A stretch of DNA of 25,128 nucleotides, from contig CALNBV010000017.1 of NCBI GenBank assembly GCA_937874515.1, forward strand, positions 1-25,128, in the 5' to 3' direction. Source of the DNA: an uncultured Paenibacillaceae bacterium. Its GTDB lineage: Bacteria; Bacillota; Bacilli; Aneurinibacillales; Aneurinibacillaceae. Made by a program: the position numbers and the translations under genes. A model generated the notes under the pieces. The model worked only from the letters and a program-made list of their open reading frames with translations. It was not told the DNA's origin and searched no databases. Positions 1 to 6,963 of this stretch are shown here, piece by piece; positions within the stretch are counted from its first letter, which is position 1, and each line of letters starts with the position of its first letter.

Positions 1-552
1 TTTATGTTTAACCACAAGTTCTAAATTGCCTGTTAAGCCCACTGTTTGCGAGAAGGTAGTATTCCCTTTGGTGATGGTTTTGTCATTTCCTTCTTCCCAG
101 GCATTCATCAATTCATCAAATCCTGCATCCATTTCTTGTTCTGATAAGTTGGGTTCCACTGTTGAAAAAACTAAATAATATACGGCTCCTAATACTTCTG
201 ACTCTTTTTCATCCACTTTATAAATGTTGGATTTTAAAATAAGATGATCAACTTTTTTCTGTTCTTTGTGAACAAAAACGGTGATTGTATTATTTTTGGA
301 AAAAGTGTACGTGGTTTTATCCGTTCCACCTGTTCCTGGTACTTCTTTCATTTTAACATTTGGGAATTGGGCAATGTCAGCTGTTCGATTCCAACGATCC
401 TGGAAGACTTCCGGGGTCATATCCAGGGTAGTCACCGTTGGAGCCGGGGGCGGAGTGGTGTTGTTTTTAGGTGGGGTGGTAGTATCATTCCCGCAACCGG
501 TTAAAGCTAGCAGCGTAAGTATGGTGATGAATAAGAAAACTATTTTTTTCAT
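1..552 (-). CDS. Putative lipoprotein, C-terminus cut by window edge
   Basis: The minus-strand frame is open from ATG at 552 down to base 1, giving 184 codons with no stop, so the C-terminus lies outside the window. A GGAGGA ribosome site sits 6 bases before the ATG. The N-terminus is a lipoprotein signal: MKK, a hydrophobic stretch, then the lipobox LTGC with the lipidated Cys at residue 20. A Thr/Pro-rich linker follows (residues about 24-40), then a soluble domain rich in charged residues. It should be exported and anchored to the outer face of the membrane. I do not recognise the soluble domain, so no function is given. It is divergent from the flavoprotein gene at 710. Confidence 0.8.
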   Translation of the reverse strand, partial: MKKIVFLFITILTLLALTGCGNDTTTPPKNNTTPPPAPTVTTLDMTPEVFQDRWNRTADIAQFPNVKMKEVPGTGGTDKTTYTFSKNNTITVFVHKEQKKVDHLILKSNIYKVDEKESEVLGAVYYLVFSTVEPNLSEQEMDAGFDELMNAWEEGNDKTITKGNTTFSQTVGLTGNLELVVKHK

Positions 553-666
553 AGAATCATCCTCCGTTGCCGTATTTGTGCATTCCTATTTCATACGAAT
601 AAGAATAGCAATTAGTTTCAGTTTTTCTTATCCTATTGTTTGTTATGTAGTTATTTTTCTGGGCAC

Positions 667-672
667 TATAAT
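667..672 (+). promoter_or_regulatory. Probable -10 element for the YerD-like gene
   Basis: A perfect TATAAT lies 37 bases before the ATG at 710. No good -35 hexamer is present at 17 bases (the best is TATGTA), so this would be a weak or activator-helped SigmaA promoter. The call rests on the -10 match and position only. Confidence 0.35.
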
Positions 673-709
673 AAAATACAAATATTGTAACTGAAGGAGT
701 GGAGATTTG

Positions 710-2275
710 ATGCACGATGATGTCTTGAGACTTGGTTTTGGCATTATTATTCTGTTTTTTTTAATTCCACTTTTTTTATTTGTTTATTTGTACTGGAAAG
801 ACTCCCATCAACACCGCCATCCTGTATTACGTAATTATCCTATTCTCGGCAGAGTACGTTATTTCCTTGAAAAAATCGGCCCTGAATTAAGGCAGTATTT
901 ATTTAATAGTGATACAGAAGGAAAGCCCTTCTCCCGGGATGATTATGAGCACGTAGTGAAAAGTGCTAAGTATAAACGGAATGTGATTGGTTTTGGTTCT
1001 AAAAAGGATTTTGAAGAAGCGGGTTTTTATGTGCGAAATTCCATGTTTCCTAAACAAACAGAAGAATTGCGAATGGATCGGGAAACAAAAGTAAAAACAA
1101 AAAAGTATCTCCTGGTGAAAGATACCTTATTTGCTCAACGGAAAGAACATTTGATGGATGAAGAATCATCGGCCTATTTGCTAGCTGATGATGATGCTGT
1201 GGTCATTGGTGAAAGGACAAAACATCCCTTTAAGGTGAAAGGAATCATGGGGATGTCAGCTATGAGTTTTGGAGCATTAGGGAGTAATGCCATTACTGCC
1301 TTGTCCATTGGCTTAGGAATGGCAAAAGGTACGTGGATGAATACAGGGGAAGGGGGGTTATCTACGTATCATCTTGCAGGGAATGTGGATCTCATTTATC
1401 AAATTGGCCCAGGTCTGTTTGGAGTGAGAGACCACCAAGGAAATTTCAATTGGGAAGAATTAAAGAAAAAAAGTGAAATCCCTCAAATCAAAGCTTTTGA
1501 ATTAAAGTTAGCCCAGGGTGCAAAAATTCGTGGTGGCCATGTTGATGGGGAGAAGGTGACACCGGAAATTGCCGAGATTCGCATGGTGAAACCCTATCAC
1601 TCCATTGATAGTCCAAATCGATTTCACGAGTTTCATGATTTGCCTACCCTTTTTGATTTCATTGAGAAAATCCGTGAGACCACGGGAAAACCTGTGGGGA
1701 TTAAAATTGTCATCGGAAGCCCTGAAGAAGGGAAAGAGTTAGCTCGATACATGAAGGAATCAGGCAAAGGCCCGGATTTTATTACTCTGGATGGAGGAGA
1801 GGGGGGCACAGGTGCCACTTATCAAGAGTTAGCTGATAGTGTAGGCCTGCCCATTAAATCTGCGTTGCCTATTCTTGTTGCTGCCTTGCGTAAGGAGGGA
1901 GTTCGTGACCGGGTGAAAATTATTGCATCGGGAAAGCTCTTTACACCTGATCGCGTTGCTATTGCCCTGGCCATGGGTGCAGATTTAGTGAATCTGGCCC
2001 GGGGATTTATGATTACTGTGGGTTGCATTCAAGCATTAAAATGCCACTCTAATGCCTGTCCTGTGGGAGTGGCCACGACAGACCCTAATCTTATGAAGGC
2101 GTTAGTTGTTGATGAGAAGAAATACCGGGTGGTTAATTACGTATTAACCATGCGTGAAGGCCTTTTTCGCCTAGCGGCCGCTGCCGGAATTGCTTCTCCT
2201 ACCCAATTTAGCAACGAGCATATTGTGTATAAAGATGAAAAAGGAAGGATCTTCTCCCTGAAGGATTTATATTAA
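710..2275 (+). CDS. yerD: Membrane-anchored FMN-binding glutamate-synthase-like protein (YerD family)
   Basis: This 521-residue protein resembles the synthase domain of the glutamate synthase large subunit and is close in length and layout to B. subtilis YerD. One transmembrane helix covers about residues 8-28, followed by a soluble domain. The FMN-barrel region carries the motif GGEGGTGATY. The segment after VNLARGFM has cysteines spaced C-x5-C-x4-C, followed by PVGVATTDP, the pattern that binds the [3Fe-4S] cluster in ferredoxin and NADPH glutamate synthases. The glutaminase and GXGXG domains of the full enzyme are missing, so glutamate synthesis from glutamine is unlikely without a partner, and the true substrate is unknown. 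I chose ATG 710 over TTG 707 because GAAGGAG ends about 10 bases upstream. The gene stands alone. Confidence 0.88.
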   Translation: MHDDVLRLGFGIIILFFLIPLFLFVYLYWKDSHQHRHPVLRNYPILGRVRYFLEKIGPELRQYLFNSDTEGKPFSRDDYEHVVKSAKYKRNVIGFGSKKDFEEAGFYVRNSMFPKQTEELRMDRETKVKTKKYLLVKDTLFAQRKEHLMDEESSAYLLADDDAVVIGERTKHPFKVKGIMGMSAMSFGALGSNAITALSIGLGMAKGTWMNTGEGGLSTYHLAGNVDLIYQIGPGLFGVRDHQGNFNWEELKKKSEIPQIKAFELKLAQGAKIRGGHVDGEKVTPEIAEIRMVKPYHSIDSPNRFHEFHDLPTLFDFIEKIRETTGKPVGIKIVIGSPEEGKELARYMKESGKGPDFITLDGGEGGTGATYQELADSVGLPIKSALPILVAALRKEGVRDRVKIIASGKLFTPDRVAIALAMGADLVNLARGFMITVGCIQALKCHSNACPVGVATTDPNLMKALVVDEKKYRVVNYVLTMREGLFRLAAAAGIASPTQFSNEHIVYKDEKGRIFSLKDLY

Positions 2276-2342
2276 TTTTTTGAAAATCATCCCATTATTT
2301 GTATACTTGTGCCATAATTAAAATAAAAAAGGTGAAACTGGG

Positions 2343-3602
2343 ATGAAGGTATTTTTATTTTTTTCTGTGGTTTTTTCCGTCTTTCTATTTTATTTATCAG
2401 GGGAATTTATGGCTGGTGCTTCATTATGGGAAAGGTATTTTATTGCTAGTACTCCTTTAGGGTTTTATACGATATTTTATATTGTTCGCACCTATATATT
2501 TCGTGGAGATAAAAGCGGTTGTCTTTCTTTCCTTTTTGTTATCTTGCTTGCGCCCATCTTTTCAATGATAATCGGGCCTTTTGCTGCCCCTTTTGTCATA
2601 ATATCCTTTGTGAAGAATGTATATTTATCCCTAACGTATTTAGTTTTTCCTGAGAAGAAGTACAAGAACAAGAAAGGCAGAAAGGAAAAGAATCCATATG
2701 CATGGTTGAAGTTCCTGGAAATGAGTAAGGATATTACAATGGTCGAAAAACTAGGGTATGCTGCTGCAGTTGTTGGTGGAGTAGGATTTGTGTTGACGTT
2801 CCTGTGGGAAGGAATAAAAAGCTTTCCATACCTTTTTTCAGAGAATGTAACCAGGTCATTCTTTCCCCTTTTCTTTTTCATTGTGGTCGTTTTGGGGATC
2901 ATTGCTTATCATGTTGGAAAAGTTCTAAAAGAAAAGTATTATAATCCTGGATTAATTGGTGAAAAAAGTACGGAACACCATCTTAAATTTCTTGGAGATG
3001 GATACAGAGTATTTCATAATTTGGATGTCTTTACTTCTTCGGGTCAGAAACAGCAATTGGATCATCTGATTGTTGGCCCTAAAGGTGTAATCCACATTGA
3101 TAGCAAACATTATAAAGGTGAAATTATTTTTACTGATCATGGGATGGAACGTAGTACGAAAAGCGGGGGGCATGACCCTAGTGGACAAATGATGCGTCAC
3201 GAACAGGTTATGAAGAAGGTATTGCGAGAACATAACTTTGGGCATGTACAAGTTACAGGAATCATTAATTTCACCCATCCCCATTGTACTTTAATTGGAA
3301 GCAGTCCATCTTTTATTACGGTAACTGTTGATCGTTTGTTAACTGCTATTCATGAATTGCCGGATTCTTTATCCCGGGAACATGTGAAAAAAATTGTGCA
3401 AATTATAAAAACGAATAGTAAAGAAAGTGTATTTAACAAAAAGGTCCCTTTGCCTATGTATGTTCACCATGGGTTGTTTGTCGGGTTAACTTTGTTTGTT
3501 GCTATTCTTTATGTGATTTATTTTGTTGTGCCTGACCATCCCATTCTAGCTATCGTAAATGCCATAGAGGCAAAAATCTCCCAGAGTGTAATGAATCAAT
3601 AA
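2343..3602 (+). CDS. Membrane protein with NERD (nuclease-related) domain
   Basis: The protein has 419 residues. Hydrophobic segments cover about residues 3-20, 35-50, 58-98, 138-155 and 172-192, and one more helix lies near 375-397. Between the helices sits a NERD-type domain (about 200-310), recognised from GEKSTE (E207/E211), QLDHLIVGPKGV (D240) and HIDSKHYKG (D253 and K255). NERD belongs to the PD-(D/E)xK nuclease fold. The usual E-x-K is here D-S-K, which remains compatible with metal binding. The helices place the domain at the membrane. Actual nuclease activity is unproven for most of the family, so the biological role is open. AAGGTG precedes the ATG by 8 bases, and a hairpin terminator follows the stop. 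Confidence 0.82.
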   Translation: MKVFLFFSVVFSVFLFYLSGEFMAGASLWERYFIASTPLGFYTIFYIVRTYIFRGDKSGCLSFLFVILLAPIFSMIIGPFAAPFVIISFVKNVYLSLTYLVFPEKKYKNKKGRKEKNPYAWLKFLEMSKDITMVEKLGYAAAVVGGVGFVLTFLWEGIKSFPYLFSENVTRSFFPLFFFIVVVLGIIAYHVGKVLKEKYYNPGLIGEKSTEHHLKFLGDGYRVFHNLDVFTSSGQKQQLDHLIVGPKGVIHIDSKHYKGEIIFTDHGMERSTKSGGHDPSGQMMRHEQVMKKVLREHNFGHVQVTGIINFTHPHCTLIGSSPSFITVTVDRLLTAIHELPDSLSREHVKKIVQIIKTNSKESVFNKKVPLPMYVHHGLFVGLTLFVAILYVIYFVVPDHPILAIVNAIEAKISQSVMNQ

Positions 3603-3607
3603 GGTCC

Positions 3608-3636
3608 AAGGTCCTCAAACAGAGGACCTTATTTTA
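3608..3636 (+). terminator. Rho-independent terminator after the NERD gene
   Basis: A 9-bp perfect stem, AAGGTCCTC / GAGGACCTT, with a 5-base loop is followed by ATTTTAATTT. It begins 6 bases after the stop of the NERD gene and separates it from the convergent carbonic anhydrase gene. Confidence 0.8.
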
Positions 3637-3638
3637 AT

Positions 3639-4355
3639 TTATTTTTTCAAATTGCTTTCCGCTAATTCTTTATTTACCTTAACTACTTCATGGTTAAGAT
3701 GGGCAAAAGCATAATCCTTGTCAATAACAGGGAGGTTATCCCCATCCTGTTGTCTTGTAATCACAGTGCCTGCAGGAACATAACGTCCCTCTGGAATCGT
3801 TACTCCAATCACTTTAGCCGTGGGTTCAATGACTACCCCATTGCCAATGGTTGCTTTAAAGACAAAAGCTTGCATTCCTACGAAAACGTCATTTCCAATG
3901 CTTGCAGGACCATGGATTTGCGCCTGATGGGCTACAGATACCCGGTCTCCAATGTATACAGAATAGGCTTTGCCTTGCACTGTGACCTGATTTTTTGTAA
4001 TATGCTTTCCTTCTGTTTCTGTTTCTAACCCGTGGATGACGACCCCATCCTGAATGTTGGTTTCACTGCCAATATGGATAGGTTGCCCCTCATCTCCCCG
4101 GATGGAGGCGAAGGGTGCGACAAAGTTTTTTCCTTTAAATTCTACATTGCCAATTACGGAAGACTGGGGATGGACAAAGGTACCCGATCCAACCCTAGGA
4201 GTGCTTACTGTACTGACGAAGGTTGTTTTGACGTTGGGGGTGATATTGGAATGCTGCAGGTTGTTTTGGGATGTGCTTTGTGTTCCACAGGCTGTAAGGG
4301 TCATAGTGGTAACAATACTCATTGCTAAAACGATATGCTTCTTCCTTTGCTTCAT
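3639..4355 (-). CDS. cam: Gamma-class (Cam-type) carbonic anhydrase, lipoprotein
   Basis: This 238-residue left-handed beta-helix protein should interconvert CO2 and bicarbonate outside the membrane. A lipoprotein signal ends in LTAC with Cys23. Compared with my memory of Methanosarcina thermophila Cam, the catalytic set is complete: Glu in RGDEG (E89, Cam E62), H108 and E111 in IHGLE (Cam H81/E84), and H143 and H148 in VAHQAQIHG (Cam H117/H122). The loop after HGLETE carries the acidic-loop extension seen in Cam rather than the short CamH form. Motifs FVGMQAFVF and IGVTIPEGRY continue the hexapeptide coils. ATG 4355 follows an AAAGGGG site. The gene has its own promoter and lies downstream of a HAD hydrolase gene. 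Metal identity (Zn, Fe or Co) cannot be read from sequence. Confidence 0.93.
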   Translation of the reverse strand: MKQRKKHIVLAMSIVTTMTLTACGTQSTSQNNLQHSNITPNVKTTFVSTVSTPRVGSGTFVHPQSSVIGNVEFKGKNFVAPFASIRGDEGQPIHIGSETNIQDGVVIHGLETETEGKHITKNQVTVQGKAYSVYIGDRVSVAHQAQIHGPASIGNDVFVGMQAFVFKATIGNGVVIEPTAKVIGVTIPEGRYVPAGTVITRQQDGDNLPVIDKDYAFAHLNHEVVKVNKELAESNLKK

Positions 4356-4372
4356 CTCTCAAACCCCTTTTG

Positions 4373-4384
4373 TAGAATATTCTA
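4373..4384. promoter_or_regulatory. Palindrome in the leader of the carbonic anhydrase gene
   Basis: TAGAATATTCTA is a perfect 12-bp palindrome between the predicted transcription start (near 4395) and the ribosome site of the carbonic anhydrase gene. This is a typical place for a repressor operator. I cannot assign a regulator, and chance occurrence in AT-rich DNA is possible. Confidence 0.3.
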
Positions 4385-4402
4385 TTTTCTAAATCCCCCC
4401 CC

Positions 4403-4431
4403 ATTTTATCCGTAATTTTACACTTATACAA
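4403..4431 (-). promoter_or_regulatory. SigmaA-type promoter for the carbonic anhydrase gene
   Basis: On the minus strand TTGTAT (4431-4426) and TAAAAT (4408-4403) are separated by 17 bases. Eight consecutive Gs follow immediately downstream of the -10. The position is about 48 bases before the start codon. Confidence 0.5.
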
Positions 4432-4450
4432 TAATTACTATAAATAGCAG

Positions 4451-4963
4451 TTAAGTAGCCCCATCCTTTTCAATCTTTCTTATGACTTTTGGAAGTTCAT
4501 CCATCCGAGGGACGATCCAGTATCCACCTTTACGATGATACTGAATTTTTGCTACTGTGCTGCGATACCAGATTCCTGTCATTCCTAATTTTTTGGCAGG
4601 GATGACGTCATTTTTTAAACTGTTGCCAATCATAGCACATTCATTTGGTTCTACTTGTAATTGGTCAAGAATCTTTTTGTAATAAAAGATAGATGGTTTT
4701 CTGGCCTTTAACTCAACAGGAGTAAATATGTGTTGGAAGTAGGATAATAGTTCCCCTCGTTTTAAAGCGGATGCAACGTCATTCTTATTAGAATTTGCCG
4801 CGTTGGTGGCAACATAGCAGGGGTATCTGGTAGAAAGGTTGGACAGCATTTCTTTAACCCCCTGAACAGTTTCCACCCGTGGCCAACTGGCCATCGCCCC
4901 TTTATATTCTGGAAGATCCCGCATAAGGGTATCGCCCCAGTCAAACAGTAATACTTTCAACAA
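4451..4963 (-). CDS. HAD-superfamily hydrolase
   Basis: This 170-residue protein is a haloacid-dehalogenase-fold phosphohydrolase. Motif I is the N-terminal FDWGDT with nucleophile D8 and acid D11. Motif II is the small residue in ATNAA. Motif III Lys is in ELKARKPS, and motif IV is IGNSLKNDVIPA with the metal-binding Asp. The cap is small, as in subfamily IA-type sugar- or nucleotide-phosphatases, and the substrate cannot be deduced. No ATG is available near the N-terminus. A strong AAAGGAGG site (4971-4980) ends 7 bases before TTG 4963, which I take as the start. A second TTG directly follows. It lies upstream of the carbonic anhydrase gene on the same strand, but an intervening promoter suggests they need not be co-transcribed. 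Confidence 0.85.
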   Translation of the reverse strand: MLKVLLFDWGDTLMRDLPEYKGAMASWPRVETVQGVKEMLSNLSTRYPCYVATNAANSNKNDVASALKRGELLSYFQHIFTPVELKARKPSIFYYKKILDQLQVEPNECAMIGNSLKNDVIPAKKLGMTGIWYRSTVAKIQYHRKGGYWIVPRMDELPKVIRKIEKDGAT

Positions 4964-5045
4964 CGGTCTCTCCCTCCTTTATCCCATTCTCGATTCATAT
5001 AATAAATGAATAATTTTACATATTGGTGAACGATAGCGTCTTTTC

Positions 5046-5074
5046 TTGAATTAGGTACAATTGAATGCTAAATT
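5046..5074 (+). promoter_or_regulatory. Probable SigmaA promoter for the quinone reductase gene
   Basis: TTGAAT (5046-5051) and TAAATT (5069-5074) are separated by 17 bases, with the -10 ending 33 bases before the ATG at 5108. Confidence 0.45.
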
Positions 5075-5107
5075 TAGTAAATATTTCGCATTGTTGGGGG
5101 TTCTTTG

Positions 5108-5683
5108 ATGAATATATATGTTGTTCTTGCCCATCCTCATAAAGGAAGTTTCAATCATGCCATTGCAGATGTGGTTTGCTGTTCATTAGCAGAAAAGGGC
5201 CATGATGTGGTGTTTCATGATTTGTATTTAGAAAAATTCGACCCTATTTTACCTTATGAAGAAATGGGGCCAAATCCTCAAATACATCCGGTGATTCAAC
5301 AGCATATGAATGAGGTACTCAAAGCAGACGGGTTGATTGTGATTCATCCCAACTGGTGGGGACAACCTCCGGCCATGTTGAAGGGCTGGGTTGACCGGGT
5401 GCTGGCCTATGGTGTTGTATACCGGTTTGGTCCAACGGGTCAACCAATGGGGTTGTTACAGGCACACTCCGCACTGGTTCTGAATACATCCAATACCCCC
5501 GAACACGTGGAAGTTGGGGTTTATGGGGACCCATTAGAGAAGTTGTGGGGCCTTAGTACCTTAAAATTCTGTGGTGTAGAGAATTATCAGCGGGTGATGT
5601 TCAACGAAGTCAATAAAAGCACCGATGAACAAAGAAAACAATGGTTGGAAGAAGTTCGTAAACAAGTGGAGGCTATGTTTTAG
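5108..5683 (+). CDS. NAD(P)H:quinone oxidoreductase-like flavoprotein (flavodoxin-2 family)
   Basis: The 191-residue flavodoxin-fold protein matches the NQO1/KefF/MdaB family that reduces quinones by two electrons using FAD or FMN and NAD(P)H. Diagnostic segments are VVLAHPHKGSFNHA at the N-terminal phosphate-binding loop, IHPNWWGQPPAMLKGWVDRV in the centre, then AYGVVYRFG. The length is typical. In Bacilli such enzymes protect against quinones and other electrophiles, which suits the YodB-like repressor about 3 kb downstream, though no shared promoter was seen. ATG 5108 is preferred over TTG 5105 because the TTGGGGG site then has a 7-base spacing. The substrate is inferred from family only. 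Confidence 0.85.
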   Translation: MNIYVVLAHPHKGSFNHAIADVVCCSLAEKGHDVVFHDLYLEKFDPILPYEEMGPNPQIHPVIQQHMNEVLKADGLIVIHPNWWGQPPAMLKGWVDRVLAYGVVYRFGPTGQPMGLLQAHSALVLNTSNTPEHVEVGVYGDPLEKLWGLSTLKFCGVENYQRVMFNEVNKSTDEQRKQWLEEVRKQVEAMF

Positions 5684-5752
5684 ATTAAGGAAAAAGGGAT
5701 TGTATTTAATTTGTTAAATATATAGGTATAGAAGGAAAAAGGAAAGGCGGGG

Positions 5753-5986
5753 ATGTCCATGGGAAGGCGTTATTCTTTAGATGACTTCGTAAACCCGGAA
5801 CGGCAAAGTGAGGGAATTAAACGAAGTATGGAAATTATTCATCATGCTGGCCATGGAAAAAGACCTATTTGTAGAATTCGGGACGAAGTTGAAACTCGCC
5901 TGCTTATTCAGTCTATCCTTGATACCATAAAGAAAGAAGAAGAGGGTAATTTAATTCGGAAGGGTAGAAAGTGGATTGTCCGTTAA
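5753..5986 (+). CDS. Small hypothetical protein, 77 residues
   Basis: I do not recognise this gene. The product is small, strongly charged and soluble. It begins MSMGRRYSLDDF, has a basic central part (HHAGHGKRP) and ends in a predicted helix with a basic tail (RKGRKWIVR). No membrane segment or Cys pair is present. A purine-rich GGAAAGGCGGGG tract lies directly before ATG 5753. ATG 5759 in the same frame is an equally good start. A strong terminator follows 24 bases after the stop, so it is probably a single-gene transcript. Confidence 0.65.
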   Translation: MSMGRRYSLDDFVNPERQSEGIKRSMEIIHHAGHGKRPICRIRDEVETRLLIQSILDTIKKEEEGNLIRKGRKWIVR

Positions 5987-6009
5987 TGAACAGGATATTA
6001 AAAAAGGTC

Positions 6010-6043
6010 AAGCCTTTGTTGAAAAAAACATAGGCTTTTTTTC
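6010..6043 (+). terminator. Rho-independent terminator after the 77-residue gene
   Basis: AAGCCTTTGTT pairs with AACATAGGCTT (11 positions, one mismatch) across a 6-base loop and runs into a seven-T tail. Confidence 0.8.
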
Positions 6044-6191
6044 TTACAACAGAATTTATAAATCTTATCTGTCGAGCAAAAGGCACGATTTGATTCTTAG
6101 CATCTCCATTAATGAAAACAACAAAAAAAGTAAATAGTAACACTAACATTAGACGTATTCATCTCAAACTATTTTTGGGAGGTGGTTTTTT

Positions 6192-6959
6192 ATTCGCCTC
6201 ATTACCTATTTTATTTTGGTTATTCTAATTTCCTGGACCATTGAATTTCCTCTCGTGATTAATGAACAGTTGGGCTGGTCATTGTTTGTTTTGCCTGCGC
6301 AACATTACATAAGTGCTTTTGGCCCTTTTTTAGCCGCTATATCTACCATGTTTATTTTCGGTGGTTTTTCAGGAGTGAAGTCTTTTTTTGTGGCCCGGTT
6401 TTTTACCCGAACTTCTTTGTTATGGTATTTATTTGCATTAGGAGTTCCAATTGCCTTTTTTATGATTAGTTTGTTCATTCAAAACATAATCACCGGGCAC
6501 GGGGGTTTGGTTGAACTTCCCTGGATTGAGTGGTTAGGAATCTGGCTGTTGTGGATTTTCACTTTTGGGATTGGAGAAGAAACAGGGTGGAGAGGCTTTG
6601 TTCTTCCTGAGTTTCAAATGAAATATTCCCCCATGTTAGCTGCATTTTTTGTCGCTGTTTTTTGGGCACTATGGCATCTTCCTTATTTTTTTGAAGATCA
6701 TGGGTTCATGGGGATGAGTGCTTTGATGATAGCAGGATGGTTTTTGGGTCTTGTTTTTGGTTCTTTACTCTTGAGCTGGATGTTTAATAAAAGTGGACAA
6801 AATGCATGGATTCCTGCTCTATGGCATGGTACTTACAATACCGTGCTTCAATTCAGTAGTGTTGATAGCTGGATTCCTTCTCTTGTGACGGCCATGGTCA
6901 TCATTTTCACCAGTTTTGTTGTTATTCCCAGAATGAAGAAAAAAGCAAGGGTGGATTGA
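6192..6959 (+). CDS. CPBP intramembrane metalloprotease family protein, probable ATT start
   Basis: This is a very hydrophobic protein with about seven to eight membrane segments and the three CPBP (Abi/Rce1-like) motifs: EETGWR (E129, E130, R134), FWALWHLPYF with the metal-binding His, and ALWHGTYN near the C-terminus. Members cleave proteins within the membrane or act in bacteriocin self-immunity; the substrate here is unknown. The usual starts fit badly: TTG 6216 has no ribosome site. GGGAGGTGG at 6177-6185 is 6 bases before ATT 6192, which would give MRLITYFILVILISW, a normal family N-terminus, so I place the start at ATT. The next gene begins 4 bases after the stop, implying co-transcription. 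Confidence 0.78.
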   Translation: MRLITYFILVILISWTIEFPLVINEQLGWSLFVLPAQHYISAFGPFLAAISTMFIFGGFSGVKSFFVARFFTRTSLLWYLFALGVPIAFFMISLFIQNIITGHGGLVELPWIEWLGIWLLWIFTFGIGEETGWRGFVLPEFQMKYSPMLAAFFVAVFWALWHLPYFFEDHGFMGMSALMIAGWFLGLVFGSLLLSWMFNKSGQNAWIPALWHGTYNTVLQFSSVDSWIPSLVTAMVIIFTSFVVIPRMKKKARVD

Positions 6960-6963
6960 AATT

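Noticed and set aside
281..694. Plus-strand 137-residue open frame opposite the first lipoprotein
   Set aside because: The minus-strand frame has a ribosome site, lipobox and coding pattern; the plus frame has neither and runs across the divergent promoter.
2492..2902. Long minus-strand open frame opposite the NERD gene
   Set aside because: It has no ribosome site and is composed of low-complexity Lys/Pro/Thr residues complementary to membrane-helix codons; it is a shadow.
4032..4392. Plus-strand open frames opposite the carbonic anhydrase gene
   Set aside because: The minus-strand product has full catalytic residues and a lipoprotein signal; the plus-strand frames have no recognisable features.
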